A DNA stretch of 57,693 bases from Oscillospiraceae bacterium (GCA_017461245.1 JAFTYW010000002.1:1-57693), one strand, 5' to 3'. Positions 33,305 to 41,896 are shown, counted from the stretch's first letter. The notes: generated by a model not told the origin, from the letters alone. Program-made: numbers and translations.

Positions 33305-34330
33305 ATGGAACTTAAAATAAAAAAATATGGTGCATTCATACTGGGTGTCACAATATGCTTTGCAGTAGCCGGTTTGGCTGTCTTTTTAGAAAAACTAATT
33401 CCCGGAGAGCTGTTAGGGGCATCTATCATCGCTTTGTTTATGGGTACAATCATCAATAGCTTTTTTCATCCTGCATGGATAAAGCCTGCACTCAAATTTA
33501 CATCCAAAAGGATTTTGAAGGTTGCAATTATCCTATTGGGAGCTTCTTTATCCGCCAATACTATTATGTCTGTGGGTAAGATGACCTTTTTTGTGATGAT
33601 CTTCACCTTTGCTATGTGTTTTGGGGGCGGTTATTTTGTTCGAAAACTTTTTGGGCTAAATTGGAAACTCGGTAACTTGATCTCTGCAGGAACCGGTATT
33701 TGTGGTGGCTCCGCTATAGCAGCTATTGCTCCCGTAATCGATGCCGATGACAAGGATATTGCTTTTGCCATGTCCTCAACATTTCTTTTTGATATGGTAA
33801 TGATCGCGTTGTATCCTCTTATGGGTAAAGCATTGGGTATGTCCGATATTGCCTTCGGTATATGGGCGGGAACATCAGTGAATGATACCGCAAGCGTTGT
33901 TGCCTCCGGATATGCTTTTTCTGAGATAGCCGGTGACTTCGCTACAATGGTTAAGCTCACCAGAACGATTGCAATCATTCCTACTGTATTGGTTTTTGCA
34001 TATATCAGCACTCGCATAAAGCAGAAGGAGTTAAAAGCGGCAAGCAATGGCCAGAAGGTAAATCTCGTGAAAATTATACCTTGGTTTATCGGCGGTTTTC
34101 TGCTGTTGGCTGTTTTGAACAGTGTAGGTTGTATCCCTAGTGCAGTAGCCGGAATCATAAAAAGGGGCAGTAAGTTTTTAATGGTAACTGCCTTGGCAGC
34201 CATCGGCCTTTCAACAAGCATAATCGATTTCAAAAAAGCCGGACTAAAGCCTATGTTCTATGGAATCACGATCGATACCTTGGTAACGTTAACTGCACTG
34301 GTCGTTGTTTGGGGAATGGGACTGATGTAA
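33305..34330 (+). CDS. YeiH-family putative sulphate exporter
   Basis: A 341-aa protein with about ten membrane helices and the YeiH/UPF0324 pattern: LLGASIIALFMGTIINSFF, LKVAIILLGASLSANTIMSVG, GTGICGGSAIAAIAPVIDADDKDIAFAMSSTFLFD, GIWAGTSVNDTASVVASGYAFSEIAGDFATMVKLTRT and FLMVTALAAIGLSTSI. The family is annotated as sulphate exporter, but biochemical support is thin. A SulP importer lies just upstream of the tRNAs. Base use is slightly more AT-rich than in neighbouring genes. Confidence 0.9.
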   Translation: MELKIKKYGAFILGVTICFAVAGLAVFLEKLIPGELLGASIIALFMGTIINSFFHPAWIKPALKFTSKRILKVAIILLGASLSANTIMSVGKMTFFVMIFTFAMCFGGGYFVRKLFGLNWKLGNLISAGTGICGGSAIAAIAPVIDADDKDIAFAMSSTFLFDMVMIALYPLMGKALGMSDIAFGIWAGTSVNDTASVVASGYAFSEIAGDFATMVKLTRTIAIIPTVLVFAYISTRIKQKELKAASNGQKVNLVKIIPWFIGGFLLLAVLNSVGCIPSAVAGIIKRGSKFLMVTALAAIGLSTSIIDFKKAGLKPMFYGITIDTLVTLTALVVVWGMGLM

Positions 34331-34392
34331 ATACATACTGTGTCTTTCTGCCTTGCTTTCTTGTGCCGCAAGAGCAGGCTGTTTGACATATA

Positions 34393-34421
34393 TTGACAAA
34401 ATGTTAAACAAGGGCTATACT
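34393..34421 (+). promoter_or_regulatory. Promoter of the 34456 gene
   Basis: TTGACA (34393-34398), 17 bases, TATACT (34416-34421). Confidence 0.8.
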
Positions 34422-34455
34422 CAAGGTAAACAAAAAATAACAGAGGGTGAAAAAT

Positions 34456-35163
34456 ATGGAGTCAATAGAAAATACGGTTGTACACACAGAGGAGTCCTCA
34501 GAGCAGGTCAAAGCAGAGGAAACACAAATAGCCGCTGGGCCCAAGGCTGAGGAAAAGAATGTCAGCGGCGACGTTGGATACGGCACCTTTTTTGGCTCAG
34601 AGCTGTTGTTTTCCCTCCCTGTCATTGGGCTTATTTCAACCATTGTAATGACAGCTGTTGCAAAGAGAAAAAGCCTTAAAAATTACGCTCTGGCAAAAAT
34701 GACGTGGATCTTAACTAAAGCGGCGTTGTCAATTATTTCTGTATGTTTGATTTTAGTGATTGTTGGAAATTCCGTTGTAGCTACGATAAACAGCTCGTTA
34801 GGAACAAATTTTGGCAATATCTTTGGCTTAGTCAGAACAGTTATTAATGTTAGTAATGGAAGATATTCCTCGCTTATTAGCCAGCTTGGAAGTGTAGTTC
34901 CTGAAGAGCTTAGATCATTTATTGAGGAACTTGGAAGCGGTGAATACGACGAGCTGCTCGAGATGTTTGATAATAAAGAGTATGCAGCTCTTGTAGAGGA
35001 GCTTAAATCAGAAAAGTATCCCCAGTTGGTAAATAAGCTCGATAGCGATACCTTTAATATGGTAGTAGATGAACTTGAAAAGGCGGCTAACGGCGAGATA
35101 TTGCCTTGGATGGAAGAGCTTGATAATATTACTAATAATGTATTATCCAACTTTTTAGGATAA
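34456..35163 (+). CDS. Membrane protein of unknown function
   Basis: A 235-aa protein; ATG 34456 is preferred to GTG 34447 because the GAGGGTG ribosome site covers the latter. An acidic N-terminus of about 55 residues is followed by two membrane helices (LLFSLPVIGLISTIVMTAVA and AALSIISVCLILVIVGNSVVATI) and a C-terminal soluble part with repeated acidic segments (LEELGSGEYDELLEMFDNKEYAALVEELKSEKYPQLVNKLDSD). The repeats have a period of about 12-13 residues (EYDELLEMF, EYAALVEEL, KYPQLVNKL). No family recognised. It has its own promoter and terminator. Confidence 0.75.
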   Translation: MESIENTVVHTEESSEQVKAEETQIAAGPKAEEKNVSGDVGYGTFFGSELLFSLPVIGLISTIVMTAVAKRKSLKNYALAKMTWILTKAALSIISVCLILVIVGNSVVATINSSLGTNFGNIFGLVRTVINVSNGRYSSLISQLGSVVPEELRSFIEELGSGEYDELLEMFDNKEYAALVEELKSEKYPQLVNKLDSDTFNMVVDELEKAANGEILPWMEELDNITNNVLSNFLG

Positions 35164-35181
35164 CTTTAACAGAAAACAGAA

Positions 35182-35211
35182 AGCACCCGACTCAAAACAC
35201 AGTCGGGTGCT
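35182..35211 (+). terminator. Terminator, GCACCCGACT family
   Basis: AGCACCCGACT, 8-base loop, AGTCGGGTGCT, then TACTTTTCTTTT. A near-copy is at 38120-38155. Confidence 0.8.
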
Positions 35212-35287
35212 ACTTTTCTTTTCTGCCTTGCTTTTTTGTTTAGGTGTGATATAATTACATTGTAAATTTAAAAAAGGAGTGCTTTTT

Positions 35288-36373
35288 ATGTGCACAATCA
35301 TTACACCCGATGACGGATATCATTATTTCTTTGGCTACTACGATCTTAAGGCTTCGCAGGGAAATGACCACCTTGCCCATAGAGTAGATTTTTTTGATAG
35401 AATGCCCACCAAGGACGATGTTGCAACGCTGGGAATCCTTCGCGACGGCAAGTTTTTGCCCTTTGCCACAACGACTGCTTGGAACTTTCAGCAGGGCGCT
35501 CTCTTGCAGTATCACCCCACACAGCCCGACACCGTTATTTACAACGTAAATAAGGACGGCTTCAGAACCGTGATCCATAACCTTAAAACAGGCGAAAAGG
35601 TTTATACCGACCGCGCCTGCGCCGCAATTTCGCAGGACGGAAAGTACGGCCTTGGTATCGACTTTGGTAGCGTTTTTGAGTTCCGTCCCGGCTATGGTTA
35701 TGACGGCGCGCCCGTTACTGAGGACGGTATATATCTTGTAAACCTCGACGGTAGCGGCTCTAAAAAAATAATGGAGCACGAAACCCTCTATGAGATGGGC
35801 TTTGACCGCGACGAGCGCCTTTTGGTAAATCACATTACCTTTAATCCCGATACATCAAAGTTCCTTATGTTAGTGCGTAACTTCCCCGAGGAAGGCAGAA
35901 GATGGGCAACCTCGCTTGTCACCGTTCATATGGACGGAAGCTTTAAAACAATAATGGAAACCACCGTTGTTTCCCACTATTACTGGCTCGATAACGATAA
36001 TATCGTTGTTTTCGGCGCTATCGATAACGGTCCTTGGGATCTCTTTAAGGTCAATATGGAAACGGCAGAGATCGAGGCCTATCCCATCACCTACAAGGGC
36101 GATATTCACTGTATCCCCTCGCCCGATGGCAAATACATAATCGGCGACGGCTATCCCGAGGAGGACGACAAGCGTCAGATCTGGGGAATCAACACCGAAA
36201 CCGGCGTTTCCAAGATGATCTATGCCGATCCCAGCGTTATCGTGGATAACACCGACATTCGCTGCGACCTGCACGTAAGATTTGTTTTCGGCGGTAAATT
36301 TATCAGCTTTGACACCACCAAAAACAACAAGCGCCAGATCGCGATAATGCCCATAGATGTTCTCGATTTTTAG
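35288..36373 (+). CDS. Beta-propeller protein, oligogalacturonate-lyase/PD40-like
   Basis: A 361-aa protein; ATG 35288 with SD AAGGAG. Repeating blades such as DGYHYFFGYYDLKAS, GALLQYHPTQPDTVIYNVNKDGF, AAISQDGKYGLGIDF, HITFNPDTSKFLMLVRNFPEEGRRWATSLVTVHMDGS and HCIPSPDGKYIIGDGYPEEDDKRQIWGINTETG suggest a seven-bladed propeller. HxxFNPD, PSPDGKY and a late RCDLHVRF His are reminiscent of the PL22/oligogalacturonate-lyase group and its relatives. No signal peptide. Function, perhaps on sugars from outside, is inference. It is followed after 9 bases by a secreted transglutaminase-like protein. Confidence 0.65.
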   Translation: MCTIITPDDGYHYFFGYYDLKASQGNDHLAHRVDFFDRMPTKDDVATLGILRDGKFLPFATTTAWNFQQGALLQYHPTQPDTVIYNVNKDGFRTVIHNLKTGEKVYTDRACAAISQDGKYGLGIDFGSVFEFRPGYGYDGAPVTEDGIYLVNLDGSGSKKIMEHETLYEMGFDRDERLLVNHITFNPDTSKFLMLVRNFPEEGRRWATSLVTVHMDGSFKTIMETTVVSHYYWLDNDNIVVFGAIDNGPWDLFKVNMETAEIEAYPITYKGDIHCIPSPDGKYIIGDGYPEEDDKRQIWGINTETGVSKMIYADPSVIVDNTDIRCDLHVRFVFGGKFISFDTTKNNKRQIAIMPIDVLDF

Positions 36374-36382
36374 GAGTAATAT

Positions 36383-37987
36383 ATGAAAAAAATAATCAGC
36401 ACTCTGTGTGCGCTTTGCATTTTGGTGTTAGCATTACCCTTTAATGCTTTTGCGGCAGAAAGAGAAACAAAGGAATTTGAGGGCAAGACCTATATCAATG
36501 TAAACAGTAAGGCGGTAATCGACGAAATCGTGGCGGAAATGTTTAAAAACCGCTCTGATTTTACATACGTGTATTACATTGACGGCCAGCAGGATTGGGA
36601 AGAGCGCTATCCTATGGATATTCGCAATTTTACAAGTATAACTACCAGTCCGATCCACGATTATTGGTCATATTCGGTAAATTCGGTCGGAGCGTCGATT
36701 TACCCCGTTTATACAGATACGGGATTTACCGAAGAATCTTATGGCTATATCGAGGTAAGATACATTGACAACAAAGAGGAACTTGCCAAAGCCGATGCCT
36801 TAATTGATAAGAAACTGGTCGAGCTTTCCTCTTTAAGCACCTATGACAAAATTAAATATATTGCCGACTATGTATGTAGCTGTACCGAGTACGGCTCTGT
36901 TCAGATGGAGGGCGGCGGTTACGATGTCATTAACGGCCCCTATGATGTTCTCACGGGCGTTCGCACCAACACCGTTTGTACCTCTTATGCCCTGACTTTC
37001 CAGCGCTTTATGGAGCGCGCGGGCATTCCGGCTTACATGACAAGTAATGACAACCATATCTGGAATATGGTCCAGCTCGACGGATTATGGTACGGCGTTG
37101 ACTGTACAAACGATATTGGAAATGCGATAGACCCCGCAAGCTTTCTGATGGGCTCGGATTCGCTAGCCCGCTATCCCAAGGGAGCGCTCGACCCCGTTGG
37201 AGCATTTGCAAAGGAACATACCATTTCAAAAACCGATTACGGCGTTAAGGCTCCCGTCAGCACCAAACCTGCGGTAAGTAGTAAACCCGCGGTGAGCAGT
37301 AAACCCGCAGTAAGCAGCAATCCGACTCCTTCAAGCAAGGTCGAGCAGAGTTCCTCTGAGGTGATTTCGTCGCAAATAAGTTCGTCAGAAATTGAGCAGT
37401 CGTCCTCGCCTGCTCCCGCAGTCGATGAGATAAAGGCAGAGCTTTCAGAAACGACCTCTGTAAAGGCTGATTTGTTTAAATCAGCGGCCGAGCTTAAGGT
37501 TCCCCTTGTTCTCACTGCCGAAAATTATAGCTGGAGCTTTGACCTAAGCGGCACAGACGGCACAGTCGCAGAGGATTTTGATGCCGCAGTTTTTGCGGGG
37601 GAAGAGATGGAGAAGGAGCAGATACAGGTTATCGAAAAGGCGGCAAAAACCGAGTCGGTCTATCCCTTCAGCTTTGCCCATCACGGACAGCTTCCCGCCA
37701 AAGCAACCGTCAGCATCCGCATAGCAGATGAATATGCAAATAAAACGGTCGACGTCTACTCGCTTGATGAAAACAACGCTCCCGTTTTGCAGCTTACCAC
37801 AACAGTATCGGCCGACGCTGTGCTTGAGTTTGAAACCTCGCATTGCTCTCTGTGGTACGTTTCTGAAACAGGGGCTAAAGAAAACGGCAGTACAATGCTC
37901 TGGCTGTGGATCGTGATCGCAGCGGCAGTTTTGTCATCGGTGGCGGTTGTGTCTGTGGTTGTTGTAAAAAGAGCAAAAGCTAAATAA
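36383..37987 (+). CDS. Secreted, membrane-anchored transglutaminase-like protein
   Basis: A 534-aa protein: signal peptide MKKIISTLCALCILVLALPFNAFA; a transglutaminase-like domain with GVRTNTVCTSYALTFQRFMERAGIPAYM (Cys), NHIWNMVQLDGLWYGVDCTND (His and Asp); a Ser/Pro linker with repeated VSSKPA and many SSS/SSE runs (about 280-345); a beta domain; and a C-terminal helix LWLWIVIAAAVLSSVAVVSVVVV followed by KRAKAK. The triad is complete. Such domains act as wall or spore peptidases or cross-linkers. The SSKP linker recurs in the LRR protein at 49325-51352. Probably co-transcribed with the propeller gene. Confidence 0.85.
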   Translation: MKKIISTLCALCILVLALPFNAFAAERETKEFEGKTYINVNSKAVIDEIVAEMFKNRSDFTYVYYIDGQQDWEERYPMDIRNFTSITTSPIHDYWSYSVNSVGASIYPVYTDTGFTEESYGYIEVRYIDNKEELAKADALIDKKLVELSSLSTYDKIKYIADYVCSCTEYGSVQMEGGGYDVINGPYDVLTGVRTNTVCTSYALTFQRFMERAGIPAYMTSNDNHIWNMVQLDGLWYGVDCTNDIGNAIDPASFLMGSDSLARYPKGALDPVGAFAKEHTISKTDYGVKAPVSTKPAVSSKPAVSSKPAVSSNPTPSSKVEQSSSEVISSQISSSEIEQSSSPAPAVDEIKAELSETTSVKADLFKSAAELKVPLVLTAENYSWSFDLSGTDGTVAEDFDAAVFAGEEMEKEQIQVIEKAAKTESVYPFSFAHHGQLPAKATVSIRIADEYANKTVDVYSLDENNAPVLQLTTTVSADAVLEFETSHCSLWYVSETGAKENGSTMLWLWIVIAAAVLSSVAVVSVVVVKRAKAK

Positions 37988-38044
37988 ACCTTAACAGATC
38001 AAAACAAAATCCACCCAAAAGGTAAGTGGGCGGGTAAAAACAGT

Positions 38045-38112
38045 TGTAGGGAACGATCTATGTGTCGTTCCGATAAAAAATAAACGGAACGGCACGCAGG
38101 CCGTTCCCTACG
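38045..38112. repeat. REP/BIME-like paired hairpins
   Basis: TGTAGGGAACGA..TCGTTCC and the inverted GGAACGGC..GCCGTTCCCTACG; GTAGGG feet at both ends. Confidence 0.85.
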
Positions 38113-38119
38113 AAAAAAC

Positions 38120-38155
38120 AGCACCCGATTTCACAGAGTGAGTCGGGTGCTTTTT
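38120..38155. terminator. Terminator, GCACCCGACT family
   Basis: AGCACCCGA with mid-stem mismatch, TCGGGTGCTTTTT. It serves the transglutaminase gene and may also stop leftward transcription of the hydrolase gene. Confidence 0.8.
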
Positions 38156-38190
38156 ATAAAGCTCGAGGGAAAACGGAACTTAACGATTTG

Positions 38191-39150
38191 CTATTTTTTC
38201 ACGACCTCGGTGGGAATGCCGTTTTGGTTAAAAAACTCCTCGATCGACGCAAGGTACCCGTCGGGCTCGAGCATATAGCTAAGTCCGTGACCTGCATCCT
38301 TGACGGTGACGAGCCGTTTGGAAGCGGCGCAGGCGGCAAAATTTTGCTCGCTCATATAGCAGGGAACATAGTCGTCAGACTCACCGTGAAAAAAAATAAT
38401 GGGCAGGCGGCAGTTTTTCATCGCCTCTATCGGCGAGGTCTCCTCCAAATCAAAGTGGCCGAAGATTTTTGCTCCGAGCTTAACAAAGGGGTAGAGAAGG
38501 TCGGCAGGCAACTTCATCTTGCGGATCTCCTGCTTGATTATCTCTTTTGCGCTGGTGTAGCCGCAGTCGGCAAGCACACCCACAACGTTTTTAGGTAAGT
38601 GGCGCCCTGCCGCAATCATAACCGTTGCTGCACCCATAGAAATGCCCGAAATAATTATCTTAACATCCTTGCCAAAGCGCTCTATTAAGTAATCGACCCA
38701 CTTTTCAAGGTCTCGGCTCTCGTTAATGCCAAAGCTGATGACCTTGCCGCCGCTTTTTCCGCTTGTGCGCTGGTCAACTATAAATGCATTGCGTCCTAAT
38801 TTAAAGCACCTCTGAACGCCGCCGCACAGATCACGCTCGGCACTACCTCTGTAGCCGTGAAACAGTAGCTCAATGGTGGCACCCTCTTTGCACTCGTAGT
38901 ATCTGCCGTGCAGGTTAAGCCCGTCAAAGCTTTTTATGTCGGCTTCCTCTGTGACAAGTGTGCGGGCTTCTTTCATCCAAATAAGCATTTTGTCGTGGTA
39001 AGGCTCGTAGATCTCGCCGTGGGGGAAGGTGAACTCCTCTAAATTTTCCTCTTTGTCCCTCTTAACATAGAAAGCCATTCTGAAGCATATATAGGCGGTG
39101 AGCAAAACAACAAGCATCAGCACCGCTAAAATAAGTAAAAATATTTCCAT
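38191..39150 (-). CDS. Alpha/beta hydrolase with N-terminal membrane anchor
   Basis: A 319-aa protein; ATG 39150 with SD TTTGGAGG (the TTG further up lies inside that site). An N-terminal helix (FLLILAVLMLVVLLTAYICFRMA) is followed by an alpha/beta hydrolase fold: LLFHGYRGS (oxyanion region), FIVDQRTSGKSGGKVISFGINES, ISGISMGAATVM with nucleophile Ser near 191, GESDDYVP (Asp) and KDAGHGLS (His). The catalytic triad is complete. BAAT/serine-aminopeptidase-like esterases share this layout. Substrate unknown. Confidence 0.88.
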   Translation of the reverse strand: MEIFLLILAVLMLVVLLTAYICFRMAFYVKRDKEENLEEFTFPHGEIYEPYHDKMLIWMKEARTLVTEEADIKSFDGLNLHGRYYECKEGATIELLFHGYRGSAERDLCGGVQRCFKLGRNAFIVDQRTSGKSGGKVISFGINESRDLEKWVDYLIERFGKDVKIIISGISMGAATVMIAAGRHLPKNVVGVLADCGYTSAKEIIKQEIRKMKLPADLLYPFVKLGAKIFGHFDLEETSPIEAMKNCRLPIIFFHGESDDYVPCYMSEQNFAACAASKRLVTVKDAGHGLSYMLEPDGYLASIEEFFNQNGIPTEVVKK

Positions 39151-39259
39151 AATTGCCTCCAAAGTATGTTACTTTAAGTATAACACTTTTTCCAAAAAAA
39201 TCAATTATCTTGCTTTTTTATCTTAAATAATGTAAAATAAGATTTTGGAGGGTGAAAAA

Positions 39260-40534
39260 ATGAACATAGATGTGAATTATAAAAACAAAAAACGCTATAA
39301 AACTGCAAAATATCCCATAAGGCAGCCGCTTATCATAACCTATCTTATCTGGCTGCTCTCTAAATTTGCTTTAATGGGCAAGAAATACAAGGTTGAAAAG
39401 ATCAATATGGAAGGCTTAAAGCCGCCCTATATCCTGCTCAGCAATCATATGTATTTTATCGACTTTGAGCTCTGTGCTATGGGTACTCTGCCTCACAGAG
39501 TCAACAACGTCGTCAGCATTGACGGATATTACCGCCGTCCCTGGCTTATGGAGCTTATTGGCGCTATCTGCACCCGTAAGTTTACAATGGACCTGCATCT
39601 TGTAAAGTCCATCCGCCACGTTACCAAAAAGGGCGATATCTTAAGTATGTACCCCGAGGCAAGATATTCCCCCTGCGGAATAACCTCGTATATGCCCGAG
39701 TCGCTGGGCAAGCTTATTAAAATGAATAAGGTTCCCGTTGTTGTTGCGGTGCATCACGGAAATTATCTGCATTCTCCTTTCTGGAATTTCAGAAAAAAGA
39801 GGAGGGTTCCGCTTCACACAACAATGACGCAGATTTTAACTGCAGAGCAGGTAAAATCTATGACTGCCGACGAGATAAATACCGCCGTCAGAACCGCTAT
39901 GGAATATGACGATTATAAGTACCAGAAGGAAAACGGCATACTGATAACCGAGCCGTTTCGTGCCGAGGGTATGCACAAGATCCTCTACCACTGCCCGCAT
40001 TGCAACACCGAGTCCAAAATGGCATCGGAGGGCAGCGAGATCTACTGCACACAGTGCGGCAAGCGCTGGAACTTAAACGAGGACGGAACTCTTACTGCCT
40101 TAAGCGGCGAAACCGAGTTTTCCCACGTTCCCGATTGGTTTAACTGGGAGAGGGAGCAGGTTCGTGCGCAGATAGAGCGTGGCGAGTATAAATTTGAGGA
40201 CGAGGTCGAGGTCTACTCCTTCCCTCGCTGCTGGCGCTTTATCCCGCTTGGTAAGGCTCGACTTACCCACGACAGTAAAAACGGCTTTGTGCTGGAGGGT
40301 GAGTATAACGGCGAGAGGTATCACATAAACCGCACTCCGCTTGAAACTAACAGTCTTCACATTGAGTACGATTATTGCTATATCAAGCCCTTTGATTGCG
40401 TTGATATTTCGACCGAAAACGACTCCTTTTATTGCTACCCCAAGAGTGAAAATGTTGTTACAAAGCTCGCCTTTGCAACCGAGGAAATTTATCAGATGAA
40501 TTTAAAGAGCAGCAAAGAAGCCGTTAAGGCATAA
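39260..40534 (+). CDS. PlsC-like acyltransferase with zinc ribbon
   Basis: A 424-aa protein; ATG 39260 with SD GGAGG. The acyltransferase core shows NHMYFIDFELC (H-x4-D catalytic motif) and ILSMYPEARYSPCG (the FPEG-like block 3). A zinc ribbon follows (YHCPHCNTESKMASEGSEIYCTQCGKRW, four Cys) and a C-terminal beta-rich domain of about 130 residues. Lysophosphatidic-acid acyltransferases use the first part; the ribbon and C-terminal extension are not usual for PlsC and may direct it to another acceptor. Likely membrane-associated. Confidence 0.8.
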   Translation: MNIDVNYKNKKRYKTAKYPIRQPLIITYLIWLLSKFALMGKKYKVEKINMEGLKPPYILLSNHMYFIDFELCAMGTLPHRVNNVVSIDGYYRRPWLMELIGAICTRKFTMDLHLVKSIRHVTKKGDILSMYPEARYSPCGITSYMPESLGKLIKMNKVPVVVAVHHGNYLHSPFWNFRKKRRVPLHTTMTQILTAEQVKSMTADEINTAVRTAMEYDDYKYQKENGILITEPFRAEGMHKILYHCPHCNTESKMASEGSEIYCTQCGKRWNLNEDGTLTALSGETEFSHVPDWFNWEREQVRAQIERGEYKFEDEVEVYSFPRCWRFIPLGKARLTHDSKNGFVLEGEYNGERYHINRTPLETNSLHIEYDYCYIKPFDCVDISTENDSFYCYPKSENVVTKLAFATEEIYQMNLKSSKEAVKA

Positions 40535-40692
40535 AAGGCTGCCTTGTTAAATATAATTAAATGTCACAGATAAGTGAAAAATAGACAAAAAAATACAGTT
40601 TTCTGCGATTTTTTTATTGACACTGTCATAATATGTGTGTTATTATTGTCTTGTGATAAATCACAAAACTTTTTCCTGAGGGGGACATTTTA

Positions 40693-40917
40693 ATGAAAAC
40701 AGCAGCAAAAGTATTTATTATTCTTAATATGATTTGCGGATTTTGGGCAATTCTGCCTCTTGTTTTTGGCATTATAGCTCTTAAAAAGCTAAAAACCGCA
40801 ACTAAAAAAGATGAGCTTACAACCACAGCAGTTTTAACACTTCTGTTCTGTAGCCTTATCGGAGGCATCCTTATGCTTTGCCTTAAGGACGAGGACCTTG
40901 CCCCTGCCGAACAGTAA
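40693..40917 (+). CDS. Small two-helix membrane protein
   Basis: A 74-aa protein with two hydrophobic segments (VFIILNMICGFWAILPLVFGIIAL and TAVLTLLFCSLIGGILMLCL) joined by a basic loop KKLKTATKKDE. Ribosome site GAGGGGG. It resembles short DUF4190-like membrane proteins. Promoter TTGACA (40617-40622), 18 bases, TATTAT (40641-40646). Function unknown. Confidence 0.75.
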   Translation: MKTAAKVFIILNMICGFWAILPLVFGIIALKKLKTATKKDELTTTAVLTLLFCSLIGGILMLCLKDEDLAPAEQ

Positions 40918-40934
40918 GCTACATAGTTTAAGCG

Positions 40935-40962
40935 AAAAAGCCACCCGAGAGGGTGGCTTTTT
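40935..40962 (+). terminator. Terminator of the small membrane protein gene
   Basis: AAAAAGCCACCC, loop GAGA, GGGTGGCTTTTT. Confidence 0.92.
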
Positions 40963-40971
40963 AAAAAACGC

Positions 40972-41000
40972 TTGCAAATCAAATAATAAGCAGTTATAAT
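40972..41000 (+). promoter_or_regulatory. Promoter of the TPP riboswitch/thiW transcript
   Basis: TTGCAA (40972-40977), 17 bases, TATAAT (40995-41000). Confidence 0.75.
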
Positions 41001-41011
41001 ATAGTTAACAA

Positions 41012-41110
41012 TTAAACAGTGGGGAGCTTGTAGTACAGGCTGAGAGGAAGGTGAGACCTTCGACCCGTGAACCTGATGCGGATAATGCCGACGTAGGAAA
41101 TTTTTATTAA
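41012..41110 (+). ncRNA. TPP riboswitch (THI box)
   Basis: GGGGAGC at 41021, hairpin GCTTGT/ACAGGC, CTGAGA at about 41040-41045, hairpin GGAAGGT..ACCTTC, GACCCGTGAACCTGAT, GCGG/GCCG around ATAAT and then CGTAGGAAA. All core pieces of the thiamin pyrophosphate aptamer are in order; GTAGGAAA instead of GTAGGGAA is a small variant. A terminator follows at 41122-41150. Confidence 0.95.
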
Positions 41111-41121
41111 GCCTATTTTAA

Positions 41122-41150
41122 CAGACACCGCAAAGGGTGTCTGTTTTTTT
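41122..41150 (+). terminator. TPP-riboswitch terminator
   Basis: CAGACACC, loop GCAAAG, GGTGTCTG, then seven T. It is the likely expression platform that stops thiW transcription when TPP is bound. Confidence 0.9.
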
Positions 41151-41175
41151 GTTTAATCTCTTTTGAAAGGATGTG

Positions 41176-41320
41176 AAGAGCGGCTTTCCCGTAAAAAACG
41201 GGCGGGGCAGAAGGGGAGCGCCTTGTGCCTTGAATTAACAGCGATGGGAAGCAGTGTTGCTGCGTGAGAGGAAGCCGTAAGCTTCGACCGAACCTTTATG
41301 GGAACGCTGTTATTGCCGTT
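41176..41320 (+). ncRNA. Second structured leader of thiW, TPP-riboswitch-like
   Basis: Closing helix TAACAGCG (41236-41243) with CGCTGTTA (41305-41312), eight perfect pairs. Inside lie GGGA, hairpin GCAG/CTGC, then GTGAGAGGAAGC, hairpin GAAGC/GCTTC and GACCGAACCT. This repeats, in order, the P3-(C)UGAGA-GGAAG hairpin-GACC-GAACCT series of the TPP aptamer just upstream. However, the P4/P5 helix with ATAATGCC and GTAGGG is not recognisable. Upstream are further hairpins (CCCGT/ACGGG; GGCA/TGCC with AAGG/CCTT). No U-tract follows; regulation, if any, is unclear. Confidence 0.55.
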
Positions 41321-41348
41321 CTCAAATCAAAACAAAGGAGAAAAAACT

Positions 41349-41864
41349 ATGAAATCAAATCAGACTAAAAAACTTTGTATTGCAGGAATCATGTGTGCGC
41401 TGGCGGTTGTGGGAAGTATGTTTTCGTTTCCGATTTTCGGCAGCAAATGCGCCCCCGTTCAGCACATGGTAAACATTCTGTGCGGCGTATATCTCGGCCC
41501 TTGGTATGCCGTCGGTGTTGCCTTTGCGGCAAGCCTTTTCAGAAACCTTTTGGGCCTTGGCAGCCTTTTGGCGTTTCCCGGCAGTATGTTCGGAGCGCTC
41601 CTCTGCGGCTTTGTGTTTATGAAAACAAAAAAGACTCTGCCCGCTCTTATCGGCGAGGTTTTCGGCACTGCGGTCTTAGGCGGACTTTGCGCTTATCCCA
41701 TAGCGGTGTGGTTTATGGGGCAGGATGCGGGAAGCCTTGCGTTTTATGCCTACATGGTGCCGTTCCTTGTTTCAACGGTTGGCGGAGCGGTATTGTCGGC
41801 GGTGCTGATTGCCGCCCTTAACAAAACAGGAGTTCTAAAGCTTTTGTCAGACAATGGAAAATAA
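41349..41864 (+). CDS. thiW: ThiW, S-component of an ECF thiamin-precursor transporter
   Basis: A 171-aa membrane protein; ATG 41349 with SD AAAGGAG. ThiW pattern: CIAGIMCALAVVGSMFSFPIFGSKCAPVQHMVNILCGVYLGPWYAVGVAFAASLFRNLLGLGSLLAFPGSMFGALLCGFVF, about six helices. ThiW is the predicted substrate-binding unit for a thiamin precursor (thiazole) and works with shared energy-coupling subunits encoded elsewhere. The TPP riboswitch upstream supports the assignment. It is alone; the usual neighbours thiM/thiE are not in the window. Confidence 0.9.
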   Translation: MKSNQTKKLCIAGIMCALAVVGSMFSFPIFGSKCAPVQHMVNILCGVYLGPWYAVGVAFAASLFRNLLGLGSLLAFPGSMFGALLCGFVFMKTKKTLPALIGEVFGTAVLGGLCAYPIAVWFMGQDAGSLAFYAYMVPFLVSTVGGAVLSAVLIAALNKTGVLKLLSDNGK

Positions 41865-41893
41865 CAAAAAGCGCCCGCGAGGGCGCTTTTTGT
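41865..41893. terminator. Bidirectional terminator between thiW and the LysR gene
   Basis: CAAAAAGCGCCC, loop GCGA, GGGCGCTTTTTG; T-runs on both strands. Confidence 0.9.
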
Positions 41894-41896
41894 TAT

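Noticed and set aside
41176-41320. HMP-PP (thiS-type) riboswitch for the second thiW leader
   Set aside because: That class is built into a terminator; no U-tract follows this structure, and its motif order resembles the TPP aptamer instead.
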